From positions 12,437,783 through 12,501,782 of the forward strand of contig CM026429.1 of assembly GCA_014871385.1 (NCBI GenBank): a DNA stretch of 64,000 nucleotides, given 5' to 3'. The position numbers and the translations under genes are program-made. Position 1 is the first letter of the stretch. The number at the start of each line of letters is the position of its first letter. The notes under the pieces are model-generated. The model ran no database searches and was not told where the DNA came from. It saw nothing but the letters and a program-made list of their open reading frames with translations. The DNA is from Ceratodon purpureus (taxonomy: Eukaryota; Streptophyta; Bryopsida; Pseudoditrichales; Ditrichaceae). Shown here in pieces: positions 33,771 to 47,052 of this stretch.

Positions 33771-34994
33771 ATATAAATTGAATCTAAAATTAAGATAATC
33801 AATAGAATATATTTTTGGCATAGAATGAAATCTTATTTTATTTTTATATTTTGTGATATGTACATTTTAATTAAAAAAGTTATTAAAAAATAAATCTTTT
33901 AAATTTTTTAATACAATGTAAAAATTATGTGAATAATTGTTTTCGAAATATGCTTTAATAAATTTTTTAATTTTAATAATTTTAAAAATAAAAAATAAAA
34001 AATTAATACAATATAGATCTTATTGTCTAAATTTAAATTATTATATTTATAATAGTAGGTTTTTTTACTTCATTTGTTATAAAGCATGAACATTCTTTTG
34101 AAATTATATGAATTTTTAATTCGTTTTGGGTAGTACTTTTTGATTAATGAACGTGTTTAAATTGTGTCAAGGGTCGCTTAATTTATGTTCATCACATTTA
34201 GTACTTCAATAAACATATAGTACCATATATTATAGAAATTATATTATAATGAATATTAAATTATTTATTTGTAATTATATTAAATTAAAATATAGTATTC
34301 ATTCGTCTAGTCACAAGCCAATTCCACGATTTTCAAAAAAAAAAAAAAAAAAAAAAAAAAAACCCAGATTCATGTAATTTCTTAAAACATTCAACCTATT
34401 TAAAAACTTAAAAGGTTGTCTATGTGTCGTTCAGAAATTTTCAATTATTTTCTATGTATTTTTGGGAATATATAATCATTATAAATCTATGTGTATCTTT
34501 ACCCAATGTCAATTATTAATGCAGTTGTAATATATATTTTTTGAATTTAAAAAAATATTTTAAACTACATAATTTCAAATTTTAAATGTGAGATTTGAAC
34601 TTTAAAATGGTCATAAATGATGATTGTTAGCATGACATTAAATTATTGGATAATACAATCTCTAAATCCTTCTTAAATCTGTCGACAAAAGCCGTAGCAA
34701 AAAACATGTCGACAAAAGATTCATTGAAGAAATCATCGAAAGCGTCATCAACATGGACAGATGATCGGTTGTAGTAACCACCTATGCTTCACCTATGCTT
34801 CCGAACAATGACGCTTCCCACCTATACAAGTAATAAAGTGATCGCCGTAAAATTAAACTATACATGTGTTCACACAAAGTATCGACATACGTAATTGAGG
34901 TTTAAATATTAATCCATGATTTAGTCTTCTACATGCAATTTTAAAAAATTTAAACAATAATATAGTTCTATATTACAACGTTGATAAATTGGAC

Positions 34995-35300
34995 ATGGAG
35001 GCCTCTTTCATAGCTTGGTTCACGAGGGGCAATCCGAGTGGGGGCAACTTTGGGGTATTTCAGAATTGTCTGAAATTCCATACGGACGACGGAGCAGGGG
35101 TATTTCTCCGTAGCAAGCCCTATACCCATGGGACATTGAAATTCGACAAGGGTTCGTTGGGGCTTAATGATTATAAACTAGGGGTGGCATTGGTTAACAA
35201 GCAGCCGCTTACTACGAGAGTGAGGAATCAACTGCAGGAAGGGACGCCGCTGACATGGAAAAATGAGCTAGTTGACCCCGGGTCGGATGTCAGCGACTAA
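34995..35300 (+). CDS. Hypothetical 101-aa ORF in a GC-richer island
   Basis: I do not recognise this frame. It opens at an ATG (MEASFIAWFTRGNPSGGNFG) and stops at 35300 without interruption. Composition is balanced and protein-like, in strong contrast to the AT-rich flanks. There is no signal peptide or membrane segment. The GC-richer sequence continues to about 35570, beyond the stop. It could be a young gene, a captured gene piece or the relic of a repeat. Confidence 0.3.
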   Translation: MEASFIAWFTRGNPSGGNFGVFQNCLKFHTDDGAGVFLRSKPYTHGTLKFDKGSLGLNDYKLGVALVNKQPLTTRVRNQLQEGTPLTWKNELVDPGSDVSD

Positions 35301-36084
35301 ATCAATGTGATCTAGCGTAAATTCAATAAACTCACGATTTTGTAGGGCCACGTGTGTATTGCTTCGTGTTCCTCAGAGTTTCGAACTGTACGTACAGCGT
35401 CTGGTAGGACTGTGTGCTACCCACTGAACCCTCGCATGCTCTCCATCTCGCTGCTAAACCCTCGCTTCCGAATCGACACGATCTCGGAACAATCGACACG
35501 AGTGGTGAGAGGGAGAGCCCCATTGACGAATCCGCCGTATAGAAAACGTCTTGAATACAACACAACAAGAAATCGTTGTACAAATCAAGATAAAATAAAT
35601 TATTTTTTGTTGGTTTCAAAAGACTGGGTAAAAATTGGCAAAATAAATCTATTATACCCTGTAAATCAACAAAATCAATATTCATCAGTTGATTTTATCA
35701 AAATAATTTGTATTATTATTATTTTAGTTTTAATTACTCTAATTAATGTAATTTTAATAATAATTATTTAAAAAAATAAATAAATGTAATTTTATTACAA
35801 TAATTTATGTATGATAAAAATTTAATTTGTTATTGTAATGATTAATTCATAATAAATAAATAATGATAAATACTATAATTAAAATAATTAATGATTACAA
35901 TTTTATTTAAATAGTACTCCGTAATGAATACTGTAATTTTTGTAATTTACAATAATTGAATATTGTGGTTAATTTACAAAAATTAATTATTTTAATTACT
36001 TAAAATTACAATTATATGAAAATGTTATATTATTAAAAAAAATGAATTATTGATTAGCTATGGAATCGAGGAGGCATATGCGAT

Positions 36085-36500
36085 TTGAGATTTGAGTAGG
36101 GAAGCGAGTTTTCGGTCAGACTTTTATCCACGCCAAGAAGAAGCATCGATGCGTGCGGTTTGGTCATGATGGTGCCGTCGAAGTGGTAGAGAAGATAACT
36201 ACGGATCAAATCAGAGTTGTATCTACCCATGATCCTAATGCGAGAGTGCGAGCAATGAAAAGGGACATGATTTCTCTTTCTAGCTCTCCAACGTTTGTGG
36301 TGGCGGAAGTGCAGGATTCAAAGAACTTGTTGAGTAGACTTCAACATCAAGTGGAGAGATTGGAGGCCAGTGTGAGGAAGGAAAAGGCTGCAAGGAAGGA
36401 GGTAGCGCTGCAATTCAAGGCGGATTTGAAGATTTTGCATGTAGAGATAGTGGCAACCAACGTCATTGTGAATGAAGAGTTCTTTATTTGCGTTAAATAA
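36085..36500 (+). pseudogene. Coiled-coil ORF fragment of unknown origin
   Basis: An open frame ending at 36500 contains a basic segment followed by a charged helix with heptads around RLQHQVERLEASVRKEKAAR. It has no ATG near its start: the frame is open upstream to a TGA near 36090, and the first in-frame ATG lies well inside. It therefore looks like an internal exon or fragment rather than a complete gene. AT-rich DNA flanks it on both sides. I do not recognise the parent family. Confidence 0.3.
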
Positions 36501-38414
36501 GGGGTTCAGTGTTTGCATTATTGATTTGTTGTTTTAAATGTTGGAAATTGAAAAAATTGCAAAAAATGACTTTAGATTTTAAATATCATTTAAATGCAAA
36601 TTACAAAGATAAAATAAACATAGTTAACAGAAATAATAGATTACAAAAATACACTTAATAGAATAAAAAAATTTATATACTTATATATTGATTTTTATTA
36701 AAAACACATTGTAATATGAACTCATGTTTTCTTCAATCAAAAAAATCTATAGAATTCTTAATTCTATTATAATGTAAACTATTTAGAAGCTACAAGTCCT
36801 TTCACAATGCAAACTATTATGCTCAAGTGGACTTATAATTTTTTCATATATACGTATATATATTCATATATTTACAAGAGCGTATGGAAATAAGTTTTGG
36901 TTAGTGTCATCAATGTTAATGATTTGCCGTGCCTAATAATCCATCTCATAATCCAATACTATTAATGAATGTAGCATATAAATAGATTGGTATTAAAATG
37001 AAGTTTGAAGCAAGTATCATCATGTTTGTTTAATCATATACCATCTTTCAAAAAATTCTATATTTTTTTTAAATGAATAATATTTACAAACATCATGTAA
37101 CAAAAACATTATTCATACTTTATAATAGACACTTGACAAGTGAAGTATTAAACAAATATGGGGGAATATTAAAGACATACAAAATTTGACTTAATTTGTG
37201 ATTTTTACAATCATGTTTAATAGGTATTAGGCATAGATTTTGTGATACAATATCTTTACTTATAATTCTTTAATATAAAAATATATTCAGTATGGGGGTT
37301 GCAATCTTTAGATTTTAAATACTTAAATTTAGCTTAAATAAAAAATAAAAAAATCTAGTTGTAATTACTACGTTGCTCATACATATAGGTCAAAGCATTT
37401 TTCTTATTATCTATACATGCCAAAACTATTAAAATTTTGGGAGTAAATGAAGATACAAATTTTAGTGTGGAACTTGTCTATTAATTATCACCCAAATCCT
37501 ATTCAAAATATGCTATTGTATTTGGGAGAAAATAGTGCTGTTGCTAGGCATGCTTTAACCTTTTATGTTTAAAATACCTTCAATTTTGGCCTTTTTTCAC
37601 TAAAAAATCAATTCTATAAAAAATTACTTTAAATAAAACCCCAATATCAACACTCTACACAAAACCAACCCTATCTACTTTGAATTTTCATCAAAAACAA
37701 ATAAATTCATAATAAATATTTCCCAATGTTATACATTATCCACCCACAAATGATCAACATAAATAACATACACTAAATCTCCCTTTCTATACCTTTAATC
37801 TTTTGTTCCACAAACCTAAATTTAGTAATAAAACAAGCAAACATCAACACTAACCTCCTTCATAAACCCAACTTCCTCCTCCCCTCCTTCTTTAATAACC
37901 TCAAAGAAAAACAAAATCCATCAAAAAAAAAACACACAAACATGGGTTTCCAATTACGACCAAGTTCCTTAAAAAGAAAACCTATAAATGACATACATTC
38001 GTCTAGGCCAGTGGCCTTCCCCCACTTGGCTCCCCTCCAAAAAGCTCTCTCCAGGGCAAGGCAGGGCCCCCGTGGCACGAAGTCCAGCTGGTGCCCCCAC
38101 CAAACTTTTACGTTATGCCAAAACTTTAAGCGCCTCGTACTACTTTTACTTTTTCCCAGGGGGCGAGCCTTTTTGGGCGTTTCGGAGGAGACAACACAAC
38201 AGCAACAGCACTCGACGCTGTTGCCATTGCGGCGGAACCAAGCTTCGCAATTCGCCATCGCCGAGCTCCCACCGAGCATCTCCACTTGGTACCACTCGCC
38301 TTGCACTTGGCACCTCCACCACCATCGCCATCGCCAAGTCAAGCCAAGGGAAGCGAAGGGAGTCTCGGAGTACTGAGATCGCCCTCCAATTCCCCGGTGT
38401 CTAGAATCCATTCC

Positions 38415-41400
38415 ATGCCGATGGAGCGCGCCCTCGTGCGCTTGCTGCGCTCCCAGGTGCTCCGGGCCGCCTCGTCCCCGAGCCGCCTCCAGGTCAGTCA
38501 CTGCCTAGACACGCTCTCCATCACGTCCACCTCTTCTTCATCACGCTGAGCTCCTCTTCATCATGGTGAGTTTATTTTTTTGATGATTCTGAGTTTTCAA
38601 TGGGTGGCGTGGTTGCAGAGGGGAGTACTTGGAAGGGGGTTGCCGTCGCAGGTGCGGGAGTACGCGGCGTCGACGTCGTCTTCAGGTGCTTCAGCTTCTC
38701 CTTATTTGGGGAATTCGTGTGGGGAGGGGTTTTCTTTACGGGGAGTTTTGTGCGGTAGGGTAGGAGGTGGGGTGGAGTGGTTAGTTCGTTGATTGGTGTT
38801 AGGCTAGGCGTTTGGAGTGGATGGTTTTGTGTTGTGGTTTTGAGGTTTTGTGTTTAGTACTCTTGCTCATGTGTTGTGAATTGCAGATGGGGTTTCTCGG
38901 ACGGAGCTGAGGTATGTCTAGCTAGTACTGTTGCTGCTTTTAGATTCTAGTACTACATGAGGTGGAATTTTTTAAGGGGGGGTGGTTTGTGGGGAAGCAA
39001 TTTAGGGTTCTTGTTCAGATTGATTACGTTCTTGAATTTTTGATGTGATTGATTAGGTTTTCGAGGTTGATTGGGTGCTAGATGTTTCGTGGTCTTCATG
39101 TGGGGTGCACACGGCGTACTATCATGTCGGTCTTCAGTTTTTTTGCGAGTGGGGAGTTGTAGAGGAAGGTGTTGAGTTTGTGAAGGATTTGTTGTAGTGA
39201 AATGTGTTTTTCTTTAGAGAGTCCCTTGCAGTGTAAAGAAGCTCCTTATGTTGTGTAATTGACGTTGAAAGCACTCAATCGCGAATTTGGATGTATTGAT
39301 GCAATCGGGTGAGGTATTGAGATTGTGGTGGCTTTTTGGCGTTGGTGATATTTTGCAGTGAGTCACTTTTCGGCTCTAGACAACCGGTTTGGCAAGGATG
39401 GTCTAGAGGGTACTCATCGGCATCAGGTATTCCCAGCAGTACTGATTGGTTGCTTATGTCGGTTTTGTCTCTGTTTGGATGTGCACGTAGTTGGGTGGGC
39501 CGAATGTTAGTCTCAGTGAGATCACAATCGTTTCTAGTCAAGTTACATTGCTCGCAAGCTTGTCTAGTCTTTTGTACTGTACTGGTATGAGTGGTTCTAT
39601 ATAAGACTATTCATGTCTAAATATAAGCTACTTGTTCCAGGATTGGAGCATTTGAGCATCAATAGTCAGGTTGGCATCACCGAACTTTTGTCCTGGTTCA
39701 CCAGCACTCGTTGTTTTCTTCTTTTACGACGAAGAAAACAGTGTGACATTCAACGCGAGAAGTAGTCTCGTGCTCTTTGGCAATAGTACAGTCAATTGTG
39801 TTTCTTTCTTGTAAACGAAAGTGATATTTGCAGGAGAAGGTGGACCCATTTTCTTTGGTAGCCGACGAATTGCAAGTCGTAGCAAACCGGCTACGATCAA
39901 TGGTCACTGCAGAGGTAATAATTACTACGTGGCTTTCCTCATATGTGTCCTTTTTTTTCTCGAATTCATAATCTTGCAAGGTGTGGGTCTTTTGTTTACA
40001 GCAGGGACGTTATGCTACCATAGTTACATAGGCTGTTTGTGTATTTTTACTGATGGGAGAATGGTGGGCACAGGTTCCGGTGTTGGCATTAGCAGCTGAG
40101 TATTTCTTCAAAATGGGTGTAGAAGGCAAACGGTTCCGTCCTATGGTACCTACTGCGATTGTGCTCTTCTTCTCTTGTGCAAGAACTATTTGAGATGTTT
40201 ATGAGCAGTTCCTGAGTACCTTGAGAATTATCTCGAAAGTTCAGAATGAATGGAGCAATTACCCCCGAAGTTTCGGGCTCCAAATAGCAAGTCCACCTTA
40301 TTTTTTTTTAGCAGTGAGGCATATATGGATTCGGCTTCCCTTGTGCTTTTTCCATTGAGGAGTAATCATCCTTTAATTTTGTTATCGGTTTATCTAACTA
40401 GGCCTTACGCTTATAAGTGGTGGAATGATGTAGGTACTTCTTCTCATGTCCACTGCTCTAATGACGACACCTGCCCACGGGCTGCAAGACTTGATTTTTG
40501 ACGACCTTCGACTTCGGCAACAACGAATTGCCGAGATTACAGAGATGATTCATGTAAGTTGTTTCGAGTTTTCATCTGTCTCAACTCAGTGCATCGGATT
40601 ATTTGTTCATTTACTGTTTTGTGTTATGCAACCATGAATTGTATTTGGACGTTGTAATTGTATTGATACACATGATGGGTATAAGATGGGTTTAATCTTT
40701 ATTAGTACTTCAGCTACAGGATTTAATAAGTTGTAATTAGCACATGGTGTGTTCTCTTTCCTCACGTGGTTATTTATTGTGCTGCAGGTGGCAAGTTTGC
40801 TGCATGATGATGTACTGGACCATGCAGATACTCGGAGGGGCATAAGTTCATTAAACAGTATGATGGGTAACAAGGTCTGCACAGACATCATTTGTAGATG
40901 TCTTTTTGTCGTCTTTTTATTATGGTCTGTGATGAGAACTATTACTGCGAATTAGTCTGGAATTTTTTTACGTAACGTTTGTGTACTCCTGTTTCTATGA
41001 GGTTGGAGATTTAATGACTATTGTCTGTTGGTGTCTTGTGTGCTGCTGTAGTCCTTAAACGAGAGACTGATCTTGACTTGATAGTTCCTTTGGCTTGGTT
41101 TTGCAGTTGGCAGTTCTGGCAGGTGATTTTTTATTGGCACGAGCATCAGTAGCATTAGCATCATTGAGAAATACAGAGGTCGTGGAGTTGCTGTCTAAGG
41201 TCTTGGAGCACTTGGTCACAGGCGAGATCATGCAGTTGTCGAGCGAACCCAAGGATATGTCGAAGTGAGTCTTATCTGATTACTTCAGGGGGGATAGTTA
41301 ATTTATGTAGTCCCTGGCTTGGGTGGTGATTTCCGATATGATATTTTTATCTAATTATCAATTCATAAATCTTATATGTGGGATTGTTTGGCCTTCAGCA

Positions 41401-42434
41401 TGGATTACTACATGCAGAAAACTTTTTATAAGACTGCTTCTCTCATGGCAAACAGCTGTAAAGCCATTGCTGTATTAGGTGGTCAACCCGAAGAAGTCGC
41501 CCTCCATGCTTTTGACTATGGACGTCACTTGGTATGTCCTTCATGTACTTGCCTAGAAGAAATGTACAAAGCCTGTCTTGAGCTTACTTATTTTGGTTCA
41601 ATATTATTTGTGACTCATGTCTCTTGTGTACTTTTGTGACATTTGAATGTCTTTGGCGTTGGTTTATTGCTGGTCAATAGTTGTTCTCTTTACTTAGCTC
41701 ATGCTCCTTTGTATGATCGTGGCAGGGTTTGGCATATCAACTAGTGGATGATGCTCTCGATTATACAGGCACTACGAAAACTTTGGGAAAGCCTGCATTG
41801 TCGGATCTTGGACAGGTGATTTAGCTAATTTAGTGGCTGTCGTCTTGAAAGGAATTTAGGCCCAGCAACAGCAGTCAATGTTTGCATGATTGATGATTCG
41901 TAGTTTGGTGTGGAATGTAGAGAATGCTTGGGGTCACAAGTTCTTTTCCACGTTTATTGTCTGAATTTGAGGGTTCTGTTATGTGTTTGATCAGGGTATT
42001 GTGACGGCTCCTGTATTATTTGCTCTTAAGGAGTTTCCAGAGATGTCAAAACTGATCCAACGCAAGTTTAAAACTGCCACGGACAGGAATCAGGTACTTG
42101 TCTTTCCTTTCACTGTTTTGAGATAGTATCTTAACTAACGGATGCATTCATGTGCTGGATCTTTTGCTGTGATAATATAGCCACAATGATGTTCCAATAT
42201 TTGTAACTTAATGAGCGCCATCATACATTTGCTGAAACAATGACGAATATGCAGGCTGTTGAAATGGTGAAGGAAAGTCGAGGTATAGCTCAGACCCATG
42301 AGCTCGCTGCAGAGCATGCGCAAAAAGCTGTTGATGCAATTGATAGCCTTCCCCCAAATCCTTCGTTACAGGTGCAACAATGTCGGCGTGCATTAATAGA
42401 TATAGCTCATCAAGTTATTACACGTTCCAAGTGA
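38415..42434 (+). CDS. Long-chain trans-polyprenyl (solanesyl) diphosphate synthase, probably mitochondrial
   Basis: Nine exons join cleanly in frame and give 339 residues: 39834-39914, 40074-40145, 40434-40553, 40788-40874, 41107-41264, 41399-41531, 41726-41815, 41995-42093 and 42255-42434. They carry [20 protein letters not shown], the first Asp-rich motif in [16 protein letters not shown], and the second as [11 protein letters not shown]. The enzyme condenses isopentenyl diphosphate units to make the prenyl side chain of ubiquinone or plastoquinone. The 5' part is less certain. An ATG at 38415 starts an Arg-rich presequence (38415-38492), followed by an exon near 38619-38685 that contains a VREYAAS cleavage-like motif. 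A possible short exon at 38887-38911 does not join in phase with 39834, so one of these boundaries is wrong or the exon is skipped. Overall it resembles the mitochondrial type (Arabidopsis SPS3) most. Confidence 0.85.
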
Positions 42435-43174
42435 TAGTTTCTTATTTTAAAGAATTTAGCATCTGTACTTCTAGTGCTAGTAGGTGAGGAACATTTTTGA
42501 CTGCTTAGTTCCATTCTTTTAGAAGCCTTTAAAACCCCATGGTCCCAGTAATGCAATACCCACACTGTTGTGATATTCAAAGTCATAAACCTAGTGTGAG
42601 TCAACACCTGGAATGAGATAGCACTAGTTTATTGTTAACAAATGGACACAGATAGCATTAGGATCTTAGTGAACGAGCACGGATGGATTATGGAGCTTCT
42701 CCTCATCATCTGTAAAGCAAATCCATTGGTGTCATTACTTGAAGCTCTTAAATCAGATCAAGAAAGTTCAAGCTTTTCGAAAGAAAACCCCTGCAATAGA
42801 GGACTTATGACTTTCAAAATTTTCTCTTCGATTTCTACAATTTATTTCATTTTACTTTCCATTTCTGTAACAAGTGAGAATGCCATTACATCTTATAAGT
42901 AGGAAATGTTGCATGGATCTACTGTCCTTCCAATTCAGGACACTCGTTGAACCAGACAGAATATACAAGCCATACTGATGTCATGGTGTCATATTGGCAA
43001 GTCATAGTGACAAACATAACTTATCATTGAATGTTATGTTGACAAATACTAGACACCATTCATCAACTTCGCCTCTAGTTTACCAGATGAAGAAGTACAA
43101 GCACTCGGAGTTCAGCTTCGAAGTACAAACCGATTGAACAGAACAGAAACCTGAACAGAAGGTCCATCTGAAAT
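42435..43174. other. 3' flanks of two convergent genes
   Basis: This stretch separates the stop of the polyprenyl synthase (plus) from the stop of the ceramidase (minus). It has no coding frame with support and should consist mainly of the two 3' untranslated regions. Confidence 0.6.
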
Positions 43175-46100
43175 TTAAACTGTCAACAAGAACCCACTAG
43201 AAGTTCCAGTGAAATGCTTGACATCTCCGAGAAAGGGCTTATAGGCACCGAAGTGCCGAATCCTGTAAACACCAGGAAGTGCAGTCTCAGGAATTGTCCA
43301 ATCAATTCGACCAAGACTGGTGGGACTCAGCCTCGAAGGCCGGCTCCACAGAAACTTCAAACTCCAGTCATCGTCATCATACACAGGTTGCCATTTTCCA
43401 GCTGCATCAATTATCTCAACCACCGCATAAGTGCCCTCCGTGAGTAGATCATTACGAGGACACCCGGTGTAGAACACTACCGAGACGGTCTCACCGCTTC
43501 GGAAGGAAGAATATGGCGGTACATCTTGCTTAAGGTCACCGAATGTGACTCCAGAGGGTGTTCGGTCCACAACAACACCTGGTAAGAATCCGTATTGCTG
43601 GTCTATAAGATTAGGTGGTGGAGGTCCAGCTTCCACTTCACCTTCTTGTGCTAGAGCTGTAGCCAGCTTCTTAAATTCCTGAATGTAGCCGTCGAGTGTG
43701 TGGGGACCAAAAAGAGTGGAAGCACCCTGCAAGCCAGAAAAGAAAGGTAGGTTATCACAAATTTTTGATCGAAGCTATGTTTGTGATGTTTCAGATTGGA
43801 GGTTGAAGCTTTCAACAAGTGCAAAGATTTAAAATGCATCCCTGGTGATTATTCAATAGAACTGACCTCGTATCGTTGAACTTCGTATTCTTCAAACGTT
43901 GTGATGTACTGAGAGTAGTCACCTGCTAGACCTGCGATGACAATATGGGTGTTGGCATCGAACTGGCCGCTTCCTTTTTCCACCAGGGTTGTCTTCACCG
44001 CATCTCGTAACCGTCGGCCAGCCATTGTTGTCATTTCTGGACACAAGCAGCAGATTCCTGACTAAGGGAAATAGGAAGATACATAGAATTCACAAACTTC
44101 TCAATTCACTCAACGGATTGTGAGCCCATTTGTGGTTAGAAATATGAACCGAGGGAACGCAAGAGGTGATGTCCTTATAGTACCTCCTGGTACCGATAGG
44201 ATGATGAACTGCCCAACTCGAAGTATCTGAATTGGAAGCACTGATGGCTGTAGGAAAACAATTCAACATTAGAGACATATTCCTTCGACTAAATTGAGAG
44301 CCAATCCTACAAGCTATGGGCTTCAGGTACCTGCTTTTGAATCCGAGGCTCAGAATCTAGAAAATCTGCGCGAGCTAGAAATGTTTTTGGCACCATATCC
44401 CTCCCTCTCTGCCCAAATAAAATTGAGAGCCTACAACTTTTGAAAGCCAGACATCGTTCAATTTTGGACACACTCCGTAACGAGAGTATGCTCAGTGTGC
44501 AGAGAAGGAACATACCGCCCATGCATAAGGCGTAAACATTTCTCCTGTGTCTATAAGGATTGGCTTTGGCTTTTGGCAATTAATCTGCTCCATGCTTGGT
44601 TTATGCAGAGCTCCACCTACGAGTCTCCAGAAAAGATTTCCCTACAACAACAAGAATCAGACCAACTGGCTTATAGATTAGGTGCTGGAATACATCAAGG
44701 CAACACCAACAGGATTTCACCAGTGTTGATGTTAATGTCATTTTGCGGTTCTGACGTAGGAGCATTCGGTAAACTCGTTCTACTCGGTGCATGCTCTAAG
44801 AGTAAATGACCAAAAATAATAATTTACTCCACTTAGCACCTCGTAAAGGCCATATGTCCTCCATGTGAATTTACAAGATATAAGTTACCTGACTGTCTCC
44901 TTGGGTGAAATCAAAAGCTCCGGGTCCGTCAGTAGTACCAGCGGCGAAGCTGAATCCAACCGCAGCTGGACACGTAGAAACCACTTCTCCAGATGGAAGG
45001 TTCACTGCAAGGCGAGACATGTTGATGTATGTTTGTTTGTAGGAAATTTTCCCAATAACTTGAACCTTCGCCATTTGGAACAATTTTATTGCAACCTCAG
45101 TCTGTTTCTCCCCAATAATCCTTGTGCTCTCAAAGTGATCCCTAGGGTACCTGAACATAAAAGACTAATCTGAAACATTAGAAGATTTATCTATCTTAAA
45201 AGACCTGAGGATTGGAACATGGTGTGTTCCAATTTGAATGGAAACAATCTGTACTAAGTTCCATGATAAGGAAGTTGTTTGCTGTAAGAACAACTGAAAG
45301 AAGAAGATAGTTAATATCTTACGCAGGACCTCGGCCGACACACTGTTGGCTCTTCCCGTTACATGTGCTGGTGTGGTAGTCACATGGGAGCCCTGAATCC
45401 ATGCAGAATGGTCCCAGTGTGTTTGGGGTAGTGTCTCCCACATTGCTCTGGCAGAATGCTGACACGAAGGGGGAGCCCATTGAGCTCGCCGATTTACTTC
45501 TTACTTTGTGCAACACGCTCGATAGCCTGCTGCTGGGCTGCCCTCCAGAGGGTCCAATTTTGCCAGCTCGTATTCCAGCTTCTTGATTTGTGTCTTCTGT
45601 CGATTTAAAACAGCAAAATAATGTACATTTGTCAAATATGTCGGATGTCAATGTAGATTGTTTTGCATTAGATTGGTGAATCTGTTCCAATTTATTGAAC
45701 TCACATCAAGCATTTAGGGGAATATACCAAGAGTGCTGGACTGACGCTTTGAAGCACCACCATACTGTGCAAATTCAATCCAATCTGCTTCCTCCAATGT
45801 TTTATTGTTCGTCTTTCTCCGAAACCAGTCTTCCATAAATCGTGCAGCTGCACCCTTGTTGTCACCGCTGATAAGTTGGTTCGTTCCGTTCATAGAGGTT
45901 CCGTGTACAGGAAACCAACTAAAGGCTCCCACAGGGCCTGACTCGGCATTCATAAACTTTAACAGAGACATCCTCTTGTCCACGTCATACTTGTATTTTG
46001 CACGCTCATTTGGAGGATTGTTGAGATATGCACTTGGGCTCCGATTAATATTGGCTCCCAAAACTTCGCCTGTAAATGACAACTTTCACAGTTAGAGGAC

Positions 46101-47052
46101 TTAAGTATCCACAAGATTCCAGAATCAGCCTGGGATTCCTCTCATTTTCACAGATAATTGAACTCGATGAGTAGCAAATGACAGCTTCTGATTGTATGGA
46201 CTTTATATGAAGAAGCACATGAAAAGAAATTCAGTCTCACCTTCATTGAGAAATATAGAACCGGGTCGCAGGTTCTCGTGGGCTTCAACGATGGCCAGCT
46301 CAATACCGTAAGCAAGCGCTTCAAATGACTGGCGCACAAAACCAAGAGACGTCACAAGATAAAGCACATACTGTAAATAACCCCCTGGCCCAGAATGAGT
46401 GTGTGTGCCGGAAATTGCAACATTCTTCGCTGTGTAAAGGTCACCATATCTGATCCACAGCCCCAAACATTATAGAATAAACACCACTTCCCATTGATCT
46501 TGAAGATTAAATTGGAATAACAGCAGCTATATCTTAGTCTACATCTAATTCAAAATTCATGACTACAGATCAACGTGAGGACATTAAACACATATCACTC
46601 AAATCACTGCATTTTTGTGAGAAAATTGAGTCTCAAAGAAGAAAAGTAAACCTTTCTTTCAGTCGCGAGAGAACACGCAGAGTGACGGCGATGGAGGCCA
46701 TGCAGGCATCGAGGTTGACAAACACCACCCTGTTTACATCAGTTGCACTGGAAGAAGCCTCTGCCACAATGAACACGCGCGCATACAGTCTTATGTGAAT
46801 CCCTGCTGCATTCTGGCTTGGATTTGCGTAACCCATCATGTTAACATCAGCAGCTGGTCCTGTGATGTCATAGCTCCCTATTCCTATCAGGTAGTTTGCT
46901 GAACTGGCTTCAACAACAGTGTGAGAAACCATGATGCAAGCCAAGAGGAACAGCATAAGAGAGAAGCTTCTGTATGAACACATCCAAATCGCTTCTGTGC
47001 CCATGATTCTTAAACCTTTCCAACCACAGGAATTCGCAAGCTTCGTCTCCAT
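43175..47052 (-). CDS. NCER: Neutral/alkaline ceramidase, plant type (799 aa)
   Basis: Nine exons join in frame (5' to 3'): 47052-46652, 46449-46241, 46069-45728, 45596-45323, 45150-44889, 44641-44516, 44247-44184, 44036-43867 and 43726-43175. The product hydrolyses ceramide to sphingosine and fatty acid. A hydrophobic segment, SFSLMLFLLACIMVSHTVVEA (about 28-48), is a likely secretion signal; a second Met at residue 17 could also be the start. Conserved family blocks are YLIGIGSYDITGPAADVNMM, GTHTHSGPGGY (metal-binding His), WFPVHGTSMNGTN, and VPGEMTTMAGRRLRDAV. The nucleophile motif, GDVSPN in characterised family members, reads GDTTPN here, so the Ser is replaced by Thr at residue 374 (45427-45429). 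The C-terminal Ig-like domain is complete. No frame break is present. Confidence 0.9.

Larger units (their letters stand above)
30310..38414. other. Large AT-rich gene-poor block
   Basis: This stretch of about 8 kb lies between the pTAC10 start and the polyprenyl synthase start. Most of it is very AT-rich, with a minisatellite near 30.6 kb, a (TA)n tract, a poly(A) run (about 34338-34362) and short GC-richer islands at 33.13-33.5, 34.99-35.57 and 36.06-36.50 kb. None of the islands gives a gene model with confirmed splice sites. The last 500 bp (37.9-38.4 kb) become GC-richer and are probably the promoter and leader of the next gene. Confidence 0.5.

Noticed and set aside
37942-38376. 144-aa plus-strand frame upstream of the polyprenyl synthase as a separate gene
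   Set aside because: Its composition (His/Pro/Gln runs) fits untranslated GC-rich leader, overlapping frames are equally open, and no family feature appears.
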